Assembly (NCBI GenBank): GCA_019748155.1
Contig: JAIEPY010000113.1
Span: 1 to 39,604 of the forward strand
Direction: 5' to 3'
Source: Burkholderiales bacterium
GTDB taxonomy: Bacteria > Pseudomonadota > Gammaproteobacteria > Burkholderiales > UBA11063
DNA: 39,604 bases
Shown here: piece by piece, positions 9,495 through 17,823 of the stretch
Layout of the letters: the number at the start of each line of letters is the position of its first letter
Position numbering within the stretch: position 1 is the stretch's first letter
Translations under genes and position numbers: made by a program
Notes under the pieces: model-generated
Told to the model about the DNA's origin: nothing
Seen by the model: only the letters and a program-made list of their open reading frames with translations
Databases searched by the model: none

Positions 9495-10522
9495 TCAGGA
9501 TGTTGCCATAAAATTTGTGGCCATTGACCACTACGGTTTTGTCGATAAACAAATCCTACCCAGCGAAATTGATCATTCTGATCATCTACAATCGCATGAA
9601 TAGTAAAATAACTTGAGCTTACTCCAAGCCCACCAATATTTAAAATTGGACCATTATTATTTGGAGTATTACTACTACTGGTATTTACTCCATTGGTAGT
9701 TAAAAATGTCGTAATATCCTGTGTCGTTTTAAAAGGTTGAGAATTACGATAACTGATCATTCTCTGGGCTACATTTAAAGGTATCCCACCTTTTGCAGCA
9801 ATAACTTCGGCAGTTGCAGTATTAACATTAACTACTGAGCCAAAACCTGTTGGAACAGGAAGTGCAGCTTGTTTATTATTTTGAATAGCACTTTCCATAC
9901 TCTCAGCAGTCAAGCCATACCCATTTACCGGAATTGCCGTTATGTATTGCACTAATTTTTGATTAATCTCAGCTGTCATACCTTTTACCAATATAAGCTC
10001 AGATAAGTCAACTAACGGTCTGCCAGCTGGGCGATATGCTGGTTTTCCTCGAATATATTGGGGCATTATATCACCTTGAAACTGGGGTGCTGCCATATAG
10101 TAAGCAATATTATATGCTAAACTTTGTGGTAAATTAAGATATCCAAGCAATGCTGTAAATTGATTTAAAACATTAGGGTTTACTTGACCACTAGCGACCA
10201 AATCATTAATGTTAAATTTACTCTGCTCATCTTGCAGATAACCGCTCATATACATCTCATCCATAAGCAAAGTTTTTGGTAAACCTTTTGCCCACACATC
10301 ATTAAGCGTGTCCGTACTTGAGGTTGCACCGCTGGTTGCTAAAACCGCGCGACTAAAATCCATCGCACTATAGGCAATGGTAGTAGCCTGTTCAATCAGC
10401 TGACGATTCTCTAAACGCTTAATCATTCTAAAATTAGTCACTGTTAAATTAGCAACTATTGCCATCACAATAAACACAATTACCAACACGGTTACTAGAG
10501 CAGCGCCTTGATTACGTCTCAT
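9491..10522 (-). CDS. gspK: type II secretion minor pseudopilin GspK
   Basis: Minor pseudopilin thought to cap the pseudopilus tip with GspI and GspJ. The class III leader MRRNQG is followed by AALVTVLVIVFIVMAIVANL, the hydrophobic N-helix. As usual for GspK it lacks the Glu5 of other pseudopilins. The chosen ATG at 10522 shares one base with the gspJ stop (TAATG). A TTG four codons earlier (10534) is possible but not needed. About 343 residues, the large size typical of GspK. It contains a helix-hairpin-helix-like region with VNVNTATAEVI. Confidence 0.93.
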   Translation of the reverse strand: MRRNQGAALVTVLVIVFIVMAIVANLTVTNFRMIKRLENRQLIEQATTIAYSAMDFSRAVLATSGATSSTDTLNDVWAKGLPKTLLMDEMYMSGYLQDEQSKFNINDLVASGQVNPNVLNQFTALLGYLNLPQSLAYNIAYYMAAPQFQGDIMPQYIRGKPAYRPAGRPLVDLSELILVKGMTAEINQKLVQYITAIPVNGYGLTAESMESAIQNNKQAALPVPTGFGSVVNVNTATAEVIAAKGGIPLNVAQRMISYRNSQPFKTTQDITTFLTTNGVNTSSSNTPNNNGPILNIGGLGVSSSYFTIHAIVDDQNDQFRWVGFVYRQNRSGQWPQILWQHPE

Positions 10523-11148
10523 TATAGTGCCCAACTCCGCTCTATTTTCTCACCTGTTTTAAGCTGAAAGGTAAATTTAATACCTGTTGGCAATACAGTT
10601 GGATCACCTCCAACCGGAGGCCAGCTATCACGCCATTGATTATCTGGATAAAGGTACACAACTTCAAATAATTGTACATTCCCAATCAATAAATCTATCA
10701 CTGGCTGGGTGCTTAAAACTCTATTTAATGCTGGCCAGGTTACTAAATACAAACTACCATTATAAAACCGATAGCCGACCCGTTTTGGTGGTGAAGTTCC
10801 ATACACCTGATCACCAACAAAACCACTAAGCGTTAGCTCTAGCTGAGAGTCATACATTCCTTTAAGTTTAGGACTTCCCAAAACTGCTGGCAAAATATTA
10901 CCATCTTGATCTCTAGCTACCAGTGGTATAACACGATTCCAACTTCCACCGAAATTAGACATTAGTAAAGATAGATCACCCCATTTGGTTTGAGCAGCCC
11001 CAGCTACCTCTTTAGTTGTTACCAAACTTGTTATAATTCGATACGACACTACAGATATAAACGCAAAAATAATAACTGCAACCATTAACTCAATTAAGGT
11101 AAAACCAAATTGTTGCCGATACTTGGAGGGTAAATTAGTATTGTGCAA
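10522..11148 (-). CDS. gspJ: type II secretion minor pseudopilin GspJ
   Basis: Minor pseudopilin of the tip complex. The prepilin-peptidase site is RQQFG/FTLIELMVAV, with Glu5 present and a hydrophobic helix after it. 208 residues, with the GspJ pattern of VGYRFYNGSLYLVTWP and VQLFEVVYLYPDNQWRDSWPP in the C-terminal domain. No ATG is available before the leader, so the start is a TTG at 11148, overlapping the end of gspI by 14 bases. Translation therefore probably depends on coupling to gspI. Confidence 0.92.
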   Translation of the reverse strand: MHNTNLPSKYRQQFGFTLIELMVAVIIFAFISVVSYRIITSLVTTKEVAGAAQTKWGDLSLLMSNFGGSWNRVIPLVARDQDGNILPAVLGSPKLKGMYDSQLELTLSGFVGDQVYGTSPPKRVGYRFYNGSLYLVTWPALNRVLSTQPVIDLLIGNVQLFEVVYLYPDNQWRDSWPPVGGDPTVLPTGIKFTFQLKTGEKIERSWAL

Positions 11149-11503
11149 TGAAATTCACCGTCTTATAAATCATATGATCTGGGGTAGACTTTTCACTGAT
11201 AGTAATCTCAATTCGTCTAAAATATGGGTTGGGTGTCTGCAAAACAGTTTCGGTAACATTGAAGTCAACACCAGCTGAACTAAGCTTTTTCTTGACTATT
11301 CCCAAATCTGGATATTGATTATTAAGCAAGTATTGATTATATTCATTCTCGGCAACCCAAGTAGCTACTTCACGTACAAAGCTATCATGAACATCACTGA
11401 TAATCAAACCAATTGCTCTGGAAGCTGAGGCTAAGACTACTGCGACAATAAACAGTGCCACCAGACATTCAATCAGAGTAAATCCATTTTGCTGTTTCTT
11501 CAA
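11135..11503 (-). CDS. gspI: type II secretion minor pseudopilin GspI
   Basis: Minor pseudopilin that nucleates the tip complex. The leader and cleavage site are MKKQQNG/FTLIECLVALFIVAVV with Glu5. 122 residues, typical for GspI. The C-terminal domain has WVAENEYNQYLL, matching the conserved W-A-N region of the family. The start is a TTG placed directly after the gspH stop (TAATTG, no gap), with an AAGGT ribosome-binding sequence inside the end of gspH. Confidence 0.92.
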   Translation of the reverse strand: MKKQQNGFTLIECLVALFIVAVVLASASRAIGLIISDVHDSFVREVATWVAENEYNQYLLNNQYPDLGIVKKKLSSAGVDFNVTETVLQTPNPYFRRIEITISEKSTPDHMIYKTVNFIAQY

Positions 11504-11971
11504 TTAGTTAGCTACCTTAAACCGTCCAGATAGGTCACTATCAATCCATGCAGAGAACTCTCCATTAGTAACTTCTATTGAAATACCGCCATTATCACCA
11601 CTAGGAAGAAACCTAATTGGCTGCTTATCTTTTAATGGTACACCGTTTATGTTTACCCGCATTATTTTAAAACCACTTGGCCACCCCCACGATATCAAGC
11701 GACGCAGTTGCAATTCAGACCACTCACCATCACGGTATTTTTTACAACTAAGTGAGGTTGTGTCAATATCACAAGAAATCACACTACTTGTAAAAATAGC
11801 CTCATCCGATAAAATTGACATTGTGCTTGACAATTTTTCTACGCCAGACATAAAACGTGAATAATTAGGTGCCCCCACATTTAAGGTAACTACTGCTGAC
11901 ATTACTGCAATTATCACAATTACAATAATCATTTCAATTAGGGTAAAACCTTTGTGGTAGATTGCTTTCAT
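11504..11971 (-). CDS. gspH: type II secretion minor pseudopilin GspH
   Basis: Minor pseudopilin that links the tip complex to the GspG shaft. The leader and N-helix are MKAIYHKG/FTLIEMIIVIVIIAVMSAVV. 155 residues, ATG start. The position between gspG and gspI and the length fit GspH rather than another pseudopilin, but the C-terminal domain of this family is poorly conserved. It contains two cysteines close together (near residues 63 and 71) that could form a disulfide. Confidence 0.87.
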   Translation of the reverse strand: MKAIYHKGFTLIEMIIVIVIIAVMSAVVTLNVGAPNYSRFMSGVEKLSSTMSILSDEAIFTSSVISCDIDTTSLSCKKYRDGEWSELQLRRLISWGWPSGFKIMRVNINGVPLKDKQPIRFLPSGDNGGISIEVTNGEFSAWIDSDLSGRFKVAN

Positions 11972-11994
11972 TTAAATACTGCAGAGCAAAACAA

Positions 11995-12019
11995 CACGAG
12001 TTGATAAAATCAACTCGTG
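11995..12019 (-). terminator. intercistronic hairpin after gspG
   Basis: A perfect 10-bp inverted repeat, CACGAGTTGA / TCAACTCGTG with a 5-base loop, lies 31 bases past the gspG stop and before gspH. On the minus strand it is followed by TTGTTTTGC, a weak T tract. It could act as a partial terminator or a 3' stabiliser, giving more gspG mRNA than minor-pseudopilin mRNA. Confidence 0.6.
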
Positions 12020-12050
12020 GTAAAGATAAGAGTAGTTAGTCAAAGTAATT

Positions 12051-12476
12051 TTATTGCCAGCTACCGATCACAGATGGACCAGTATCTCCACCTGATGTCG
12101 GACCATCTGGGCCATAAGTATAAACATCAATCTCACTGTGCTTACCTGGATTTAAATATTGATAATCATTACCCCAAGGATCTTTAGGTAATTTATCTAA
12201 GTATCCACCAGATTTGAAATTATTAGGAATTGGGGCAATGGATGGTTTATTTACCAAAGCGTCTAATCCCTGTTGGGTGGTTGGATAACGCATATTATCT
12301 AGTTTATATAATTTTAAGGAGTTCGCAATCGCTGAAATATCCGCTTGAGCCGCAACTTTCCGTGCATCATCTGTACGACCAAGTACCCGTGGCACCACTA
12401 AAGCCGCCATAATACCTAAAATCACCAATACCACCATGATTTCAATTAACGTGAAACCAGATCTTTTTCTTTGCAT
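12051..12476 (-). CDS. gspG: type II secretion major pseudopilin GspG
   Basis: Main subunit of the periplasmic pseudopilus that pushes folded substrates through the secretin. The leader is MQRKRSG/FTLIEIMVVLVILGIMAALV with Glu5. The C-terminal domain has LDNMRYPTTQQGLDALV and DPWGNDYQYLNPG, GspG hallmarks that include the calcium-binding loop. I chose the ATG at 12476, giving 141 residues, because GAGGTG sits about 7 bases upstream. ATG at 12494 and the longer frame to 12572 lack a ribosome-binding site. First gsp gene of the block, 96 bases after nadB. Confidence 0.95.
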   Translation of the reverse strand: MQRKRSGFTLIEIMVVLVILGIMAALVVPRVLGRTDDARKVAAQADISAIANSLKLYKLDNMRYPTTQQGLDALVNKPSIAPIPNNFKSGGYLDKLPKDPWGNDYQYLNPGKHSEIDVYTYGPDGPTSGGDTGPSVIGSWQ

Positions 12477-12572
12477 TTTCTGCACCTCATTCATTATTGT
12501 AATTATATAAAACTTACCTAGCAAGTAAAATATTAAATGCCTATAGCGTTGAATTTTACCATAATCCCCCAA

Positions 12573-14135
12573 TTAGCGCAACAACGTATCATATATTTCG
12601 CTACCACAATCTGGGTAATCTAAACTAAAATGCAAACCGCGACTCTCCTTGCGCATTTTTGCGGACTTAATTATCAACTCTGCCACTAAAACCAAGTTGC
12701 GTAATTCAATTAAATCAGCGCTTATTTTAAAGTTTGCGTAGTACTCATTAATTTCATCACGAAGTAAACTAACACGCCGCAACGCGCGCTCAAGGCGTTT
12801 ATTACTCCGTACAATTCCTACGTAGTCCCACATCAGACGCCTTAACTCATCCCAATTATGTGATATAACAATTTCGTCGTCGGCATCACTAACTTGTGAT
12901 TCATCCCATGGCATTAAAGTTGCTGATGATTCACGCTTATCAGCCAAAATGTTCTTAACCAATGCTTCACCAACTACCAAGCACTCTAACAAAGAATTAC
13001 TCGCCAAGCGATTTGCTCCATGCAAACCAGTGCACGCACATTCACCAACCGCATAAAGACCATGAATTGAAGTCTTACCAGATAAATCAGTTATAACACC
13101 CCCACAGGTATAATGTGCAGCTGGCACTACCGGAATCGGTTCACGACTAATATCCAAGCCAAGGGATAAACATTTAGCATAGATATTCGGAAAGTGTTCT
13201 AAAATAAAATCTTTTGGCTTATGTGAAATATCCAGGCAAACATGATCAGCTCCATATTTCTTCATTTCAAAATCAATTGCCCGTGCAACAATGTCTCGTG
13301 GAGCCAATTCCATTCTAGCATCATGTTCCGCCATAAAGCGCGTACCATCAGGTAAAGTAAGTATACCACCTTCACCACGGACGGCTTCTGAAATCAAAAA
13401 AGACTTAGCCTTTTCATGATAAAGACAAGTTGGATGAAACTGAATGAATTCCATGTTGGCAACAGCACAACCAGCACGAAATGCCATCGCGATACCATCA
13501 CCTGTAGCAACATCAGGGTTTGTCGTATACAGATACGCCTTACCAGCACCACCTGTTGCTAATACAATATTTGGTGCACTGAAAGTTTTAACCTGATTAG
13601 TTTTTATGTCAAAGGCATATAATCCGACGCATTCCCGAATATCACTAGCGCTTAACTCTTCAGTAATTAAGTCTACTGCAATAAAATGCTCAAAGACGGT
13701 TATTGAATCGTGTTCTAAAACTAGCGCAAGCAAAGCCCGAACAATTGCCGCACCGGTCGCATCAGCAACATGTAACACCCGTCTAGCACTATGTCCACCC
13801 TCACGAGTTAAATGAATGTCATTTTTTTCGCGAGTAAAATTTACACCCGCGTTCATCAACCATTCAATTGCAGCAGGTGCGTTTTCAACAATAAATTTCA
13901 CTGCCTCTGAATTACATAGTCCGGCTCCAGCTACTAAAGTATCGCGAATATGGCTTTCAAAAGAATCATTTTGATTAATGACCGCGGCAATTCCGCCTTG
14001 AGCATAAAAAGAATTACACTCACTTAACTCACGTTTACTAATCAAAGCAACTTTTTCACCAGCTTCTGCAAGCCGCAAAGCTACTGATAAACCCGCTAAA
14101 CCACTACCTAACACGATAGCAGAAAATTTATCCAT
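12573..14135 (-). CDS. nadB: L-aspartate oxidase
   Basis: FAD enzyme that oxidises L-aspartate to iminoaspartate for de novo NAD synthesis. The dinucleotide motif GSGLAGLSVALRLAEAG is at residues about 9-25. SFYAQGGIAAV is the flavin-contact segment. EFIQFHPTCLY, the active-site Arg region APRDIVARAID and the C-terminal GLHGANRLASNSLLECLV are all in place. 520 residues, the usual length. It starts one base after the dapB stop. The partner nadA is not in this window. Confidence 0.95.
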   Translation of the reverse strand: MDKFSAIVLGSGLAGLSVALRLAEAGEKVALISKRELSECNSFYAQGGIAAVINQNDSFESHIRDTLVAGAGLCNSEAVKFIVENAPAAIEWLMNAGVNFTREKNDIHLTREGGHSARRVLHVADATGAAIVRALLALVLEHDSITVFEHFIAVDLITEELSASDIRECVGLYAFDIKTNQVKTFSAPNIVLATGGAGKAYLYTTNPDVATGDGIAMAFRAGCAVANMEFIQFHPTCLYHEKAKSFLISEAVRGEGGILTLPDGTRFMAEHDARMELAPRDIVARAIDFEMKKYGADHVCLDISHKPKDFILEHFPNIYAKCLSLGLDISREPIPVVPAAHYTCGGVITDLSGKTSIHGLYAVGECACTGLHGANRLASNSLLECLVVGEALVKNILADKRESSATLMPWDESQVSDADDEIVISHNWDELRRLMWDYVGIVRSNKRLERALRRVSLLRDEINEYYANFKISADLIELRNLVLVAELIIKSAKMRKESRGLHFSLDYPDCGSEIYDTLLR

Positions 14136-14136
14136 T

Positions 14137-14907
14137 TTATAAATCTCGCAAACCTAAAACATCTTCCATTGTGTATAAACCAGCGGATTGTTTTACTAAG
14201 AACTCAGCGGCATATAGCGCTCCGCTAGCAAAACTTCCACGATTAGTAATCTCACTAGTTAAATTCAGAATTTCGCCATCATAAATAAACTCCACGCTAT
14301 GACGACCAACGATATCACCGCCACGAATTACTGAGAAACCAATTTCTTCTGAAGCACGAGTAGTATTTTGATTTCCATAACGATTATAACATGCAACTTG
14401 TTTAAAATCATGTCCCCTGGCATCTGCAATAGCTTCACCTAAGCGTATCGCAGTTCCTGATGGCGCATCTTTTTTATAACGATGATGGCTTTCAGTAATT
14501 TCCACTTCTGCTCCACTCAATCTAGCAGCAACCATCTGGCAAACTTTAAATAGAACATTCACTGATAAACTCATATTCGGGGATAAAATTATTGGAATTT
14601 CCTGGGCGGCAGCTTCAATTTGCTGCAACTGTACATCATTAAATCCAGTAGTGCCAATAACTAATGGCAAATTATGCTTTATGCAAATATTCAGAACTTC
14701 GTCACATAAATCTGGCGCTGAAAAATCAATAAGCACTTGTGTGTTTTGCGATGATACTGAAGCTAAATCAAAACCACGCTCACCTGTGCCAACAAATTCA
14801 GCCACTGGAGTATTACTTAACTGGTAACGTCCAGCGTTGGAATTAATCACTTTCAAAAGCTCATACCCAACTCTGCCAGTCAGACCATTTATAGCAACTT
14901 TTAGCAT
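14137..14907 (-). CDS. dapB: 4-hydroxy-tetrahydrodipicolinate reductase
   Basis: NAD(P)H-dependent reductase of the diaminopimelate/lysine pathway. Residues 1-about 18 hold the nucleotide-binding NGLTGRVG motif. The signature ITESHHRYKKDAPSGTA carries the catalytic His-His and Lys and is complete. 256 residues, slightly short but within range. It sits between bamE and nadB on the same strand. Adjacency of dapB and bamE opposite fur is the arrangement known in Neisseria. Confidence 0.95.
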   Translation of the reverse strand: MLKVAINGLTGRVGYELLKVINSNAGRYQLSNTPVAEFVGTGERGFDLASVSSQNTQVLIDFSAPDLCDEVLNICIKHNLPLVIGTTGFNDVQLQQIEAAAQEIPIILSPNMSLSVNVLFKVCQMVAARLSGAEVEITESHHRYKKDAPSGTAIRLGEAIADARGHDFKQVACYNRYGNQNTTRASEEIGFSVIRGGDIVGRHSVEFIYDGEILNLTSEITNRGSFASGALYAAEFLVKQSAGLYTMEDVLGLRDL

Positions 14908-14949
14908 TTACACCTCATCATTTTAAAGAAATATTTAAGAACCAATCAA

Positions 14950-15309
14950 CTACTTAACAAATGCTTCACCGGCTGACTCAACAGACGTAAGCTTCTCAGC
15001 AGTATCAAAATTTATATTGACTATATAGCTATTTTTTAACTTGTTATTGTTATGCATCTGATACACATATTGCCACTGTGTTGAACTAAACATAAACTGT
15101 GATACAGGATGACCAATTACAAAAGACACTTGCTCTTTAGTCATTCCAACCTTTAGTTGCGTGATTTGTTCATCAGTTATATAATTCCCCTGCTGCACCG
15201 GATACATATAAGGAAAGCGCCAATCTGTAAAATTAACTCCAGAACAAGCTGCAACTCCAAGAGCTATAAAAGCATAAATAAAAGTTACAATTAATTTATT
15301 TAATTTCAT
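14950..15309 (-). CDS. bamE: outer membrane protein assembly factor BamE
   Basis: Small outer-membrane lipoprotein of the BAM complex (SmpA/OmlA family). The signal peptide ends in the lipobox GVAAC, with acylation at that Cys. Family residues include YPVQQGNYITDEQITQLKVG, TKEQVSFVIGHP and QWQYVYQMH. About 119 residues from the ATG at 15309. A TTG at 15321 would only add four residues before the signal peptide. Divergent from fur, with the two start codons 92 bases apart and sharing an AT-rich control region. Confidence 0.92.
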   Translation of the reverse strand: MKLNKLIVTFIYAFIALGVAACSGVNFTDWRFPYMYPVQQGNYITDEQITQLKVGMTKEQVSFVIGHPVSQFMFSSTQWQYVYQMHNNNKLKNSYIVNINFDTAEKLTSVESAGEAFVK

Positions 15310-15401
15310 CCAAATTACCAAAAAATTTGCGTTAGACGTTATTTTAACCTTAAAATATCAAACTGGTTATCAATTAATCTATTTATTGTGAGCAATCCCG
15401 A

Positions 15402-15842
15402 ATGCATTCTATTGACATATTAAAACGTTATAATATAAAAATTACACCACATAAATTAGCAGTACTAGAGCTATTTGCGGAGCATAAGCATCTGGATGCT
15501 AATCAGATAATTCGCTACCTTAATAGCAACACTAGCAATATAAGCTCTGCCACAGTGTATAGAATCTTGGCTAATTTTGAACAAAATGCAGTGATTACTA
15601 AACATAACTTCGGCAATGACCAAGCTATCTATGAGCTAAATCAAAATGAAAATCATCATGATCATTTAATTTGTTTAGGTTGCGGGATGGTTATTGAATT
15701 TAATAATCCACAAATCGAAGAAATTCAAATTCAAATTGCTAAAGCCAATAATTTCACTATGTTTAATCATAATTTGAATATATATGGACACTGTCAAAAG
15801 TGTAGCACAGGGAATAATCTCACAATTGCACCCCAGTACTAA
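15402..15842 (+). CDS. fur: ferric uptake regulator, Fur family
   Basis: Metal-responsive repressor. N-terminal winged helix (residues 1-about 80) with SSATVYRILANFEQNAVI as recognition region. The dimerisation domain holds metal ligands NENHHDHLICLGCG and a second Cys pair, GHCQKC, near the end. 146 residues. I favour Fur over Zur because of HHDHLIC and the position opposite bamE. The last 13 residues after the Cys pair lie right at the boundary of an insertion-sequence remnant and may be altered by it. I see no convincing Fur box in the intergenic region. Confidence 0.9.
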   Translation: MHSIDILKRYNIKITPHKLAVLELFAEHKHLDANQIIRYLNSNTSNISSATVYRILANFEQNAVITKHNFGNDQAIYELNQNENHHDHLICLGCGMVIEFNNPQIEEIQIQIAKANNFTMFNHNLNIYGHCQKCSTGNNLTIAPQY

Positions 15843-16000
15843 AACTGGACAAATTGAAATAAGACTTTAAAGGTTAGAGCTCCAGTGATGATGGCAAACA
15901 AAATGACTGCCATTATATCCAACAAGCAGTGCTCTTTAGTCCGTTCAATCCTTTTATCTTCAATACTACCAAAATATTTTATAAATAGATTATTATCTAT
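15843..16000 (-). pseudogene. ISAs1-family transposase, N-terminal fragment
   Basis: About 45-50 codons of a transposase N-terminal domain with the motif SIEDKRIERTKEH. It has no initiation codon and lacks the DDE catalytic domain, so it cannot be active. The fragment ends at the fur stop codon. Confidence 0.7.
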
Positions 16001-16114
16001 CGTAAACCTTCAAAATTTACATTGAAGACGATAGATTAATTTATTTTACTTCAATTTTGATAACTTTCTTTTTAAATCCCTTTATTCTGAGCTCATTAAG
16101 ATGCAGTTACCCTG
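15843..16114 (-). mobile_element. remnant of an ISAs1-family insertion sequence
   Basis: This fills most of the 363-base stretch between fur and the next gene. On the minus strand a frame reading KYFGSIEDKRIERTKEH, then CLLDIMAVILFAIITGA, matches the N-terminal domain of ISAs1-family transposases. It stops in TFKVLFQFVQF and a TAG at the fur 3' end. There is no start codon (ATA where ATG is expected), and everything past about residue 45 is gone. Upstream, CAGGGTAACTGC at 16114 reading leftward looks like the family's terminal repeat. A hairpin with arms ATCTATCGT/ACGATAGAT at 15995-16036 lies in the leader. Only one end of the element survives. Confidence 0.72.
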
Positions 16115-16154
16115 AGCAGAAGGCAAATTATTAATCCTAACTCTAAGCTTAGGC

Positions 16155-16160
16155 TATAAT
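16155..16160 (+). promoter_or_regulatory. candidate -10 box for the carbonic anhydrase operon
   Basis: A perfect TATAAT lies 46 bases before the ATG at 16206, just after a short palindrome CTAAGCTTAG. The matching -35 is poor, so this is a candidate only. Confidence 0.35.
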
Positions 16161-16205
16161 TAGTCCCTGATTACCCGAATAACCATCTTAGAACTATCGA
16201 AACAC

Positions 16206-16736
16206 ATGAATAATATTCGTAACTATCAGGGTGTTAGCCCACAAATTTCGCTCTCAGCGTATATTGATCCTAGCGCTGTAATTATCGGTAAAGTAACTAT
16301 TGGTGAAAATGCATCAATTTGGTGTAATGCCGTCGCCCGTGGTGATGTTAGTTACATTCAAATTGGTAATAATAGCAATATCCAAGATCTGACAATGTTA
16401 CATGTTACCCATAATAACCCTGGTAAAACCAATGAAACACCGTTAATAATCGGTGATAATGTTACAGTTGGGCATAATTGCTGTCTGCATGCCTGTACTT
16501 TGGAAAATCATGTTTTTGTTGGGATGGGAACTACTATTCTCGATAATGCTTATATTGAAAAAAACGTTATGATTGGCGCAGGAAGTCTGGTTTCCCAAGG
16601 CAAACGCTTGGAATCAGGCTATCTCTACTTTGGCAATCCGATCAAACAAATCCGTAAATTAACTGAAGCAGAAATAGCTCATTTAGACTACTCCGCCAAG
16701 CACTATGTAAAAATTGCTAATTCACATAAATCTTAA
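16206..16736 (+). CDS. gamma carbonic anhydrase family protein
   Basis: Left-handed beta-helix protein built from hexapeptide repeats, visible as repeated I/V-G-x-N-A/V steps from residue about 25 to 140. It shows the Arg/Asp pair of ARGDV and the three metal-ligand histidines expected of the YrdA/CaiE/PaaY group ([13 protein letters not shown]). 176 residues. Members bind zinc or iron as trimers. Many have weak or no measured carbonic anhydrase activity, so the true substrate is uncertain. 20 bases before the cyclophilin gene, likely cotranscribed with it. Confidence 0.87.
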   Translation: MNNIRNYQGVSPQISLSAYIDPSAVIIGKVTIGENASIWCNAVARGDVSYIQIGNNSNIQDLTMLHVTHNNPGKTNETPLIIGDNVTVGHNCCLHACTLENHVFVGMGTTILDNAYIEKNVMIGAGSLVSQGKRLESGYLYFGNPIKQIRKLTEAEIAHLDYSAKHYVKIANSHKS

Positions 16737-16756
16737 TTATTTTAAAAGGAAACTCT

Positions 16757-17257
16757 ATGACTCAAGTTATTCTTAATACCACTCACGGTGCGATTAAACT
16801 CGAACTAAATGCAGCCAAAGCGCCACTTAGCGTAGCTAATTTTGTTGAATATGTAAAAGCTGGTCATTATAATGGCAAAATTTTCCACCGTGTTATCAAT
16901 GATTTCATGATTCAAGGTGGTGGCATGGATAAAAACATGAAAGAATCAGCAACACGTGAGCCGATTAAAAATGAAGCTAACAACGGTTTAAAAAATGATA
17001 AATACACGATTGCCATGGCGCGTACAATGCAGCCTCACTCAGCAACTGCCCAATTTTTCATTAATGTCAAAGATAATGACTTTTTAAATTTCAGCGGAGA
17101 GAATGCTCATGGCTGGGGTTATGCAGTATTTGGTAAAGTTATTGAAGGCACTGAAGTTATTGATAAAATCAAACTAGTTAAAACAGCTAGTCATGGTATG
17201 CATGATGATGTTCCTGCTGAGCCTATCGTGATTGAATCAGCGGTTGTAGTTGAGTAA
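16757..17257 (+). CDS. ppiB: peptidyl-prolyl cis-trans isomerase B (cyclophilin)
   Basis: Cytoplasmic cyclophilin that isomerises Xaa-Pro bonds. The active-site residues are in order: [15 protein letters not shown] (Phe/Arg), [21 protein letters not shown], and [10 protein letters not shown]. 166 residues with no signal peptide, which separates PpiB from periplasmic PpiA. The ATG follows AAAGGAAACTCT, a good ribosome-binding site. Followed by a strong terminator. Confidence 0.94.
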   Translation: MTQVILNTTHGAIKLELNAAKAPLSVANFVEYVKAGHYNGKIFHRVINDFMIQGGGMDKNMKESATREPIKNEANNGLKNDKYTIAMARTMQPHSATAQFFINVKDNDFLNFSGENAHGWGYAVFGKVIEGTEVIDKIKLVKTASHGMHDDVPAEPIVIESAVVVE

Positions 17258-17277
17258 TTAATCCAGTCTTTTATGTA

Positions 17278-17318
17278 AAATGGGGGCTAGAACAAGTTTC
17301 TATTCCCCCATTATTATT
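17278..17318 (+). terminator. terminator after ppiB, probably bidirectional
   Basis: A stem AATGGGGG / CCCCCATT with an inner TAGAA / TTCTA helix and a 5-base loop is followed by ATTATTATTT. It sits between ppiB and the convergent lipoprotein gene. On the other strand ATTTTACAT follows, so it may serve both. Confidence 0.8.
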
Positions 17319-17342
17319 TACTCTAGTTTATCCTTATCTAAT

Positions 17343-17678
17343 TTATTGCAATCCCTTGACTGAACAATTATAAACACCGTAGGTTCTTTGTCCATTATTG
17401 ATTGCAGATTCCGCTACTACAGTATTACCCCCCATTGTTACTGCCTCATTACGTGCTAAAGTATCAAGTTGGCTTTCCGCTGATTTCTGGCTTTGGAACG
17501 TATCCGCCTTTGCCCAAATAGAAACATTGGTATTACCCAAAAATTTACAATTGTTCGCCAGATTAGAATTTGCTGCAACTGCAACATTTTGTGCTTGTGG
17601 GTTTAAACTCACAAAAGAACAAGCCGTTATAATCCCGGCAAAAGCAAGTAATAATCCATTTACCTTCAAATTTTTCAT
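17343..17678 (-). CDS. DUF4156 family lipoprotein
   Basis: Small exported lipoprotein of unknown role. The signal peptide MKNLKVNGLLLAFAGIITAC ends in a lipobox with acylation at Cys20. The mature part has the DUF4156 pattern: NCKFLGNTNVSIW, then LARNEAVTMGGNTVV and YGVYNCS near the end. Two cysteines (in NNCKF and YNCSV) can form the family's probable disulfide. 111 residues, normal size. The next gene upstream on the same strand is a C69 dipeptidase gene 145 bases behind no obvious promoter gap. A shared function is not evident. Confidence 0.85.
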   Translation of the reverse strand: MKNLKVNGLLLAFAGIITACSFVSLNPQAQNVAVAANSNLANNCKFLGNTNVSIWAKADTFQSQKSAESQLDTLARNEAVTMGGNTVVAESAINNGQRTYGVYNCSVKGLQ

Positions 17679-17823
17679 ATTAACTTCCTAAAATCTTTAT
17701 TTTAATTTACGACCAGCCTAAGGTCTTACGATAAAAAACTGTCCGAATCATAACTGAAACATGGTAGTTTTGTCAAACCATTGCTCGCAGATAAACAACC
17801 AAAAACTGTTGATTTAAACATTA

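Noticed and set aside
12477-12572. Longer GspG starting up to 32 residues earlier
   Set aside because: It would put a long stretch before the prepilin leader. The ATG at 12476 has a strong GAGGTG and gives a standard leader.
15310-15401. Fur box in the bamE-fur intergenic region
   Set aside because: The region is AT-rich, but no 19-base Fur consensus could be aligned convincingly.
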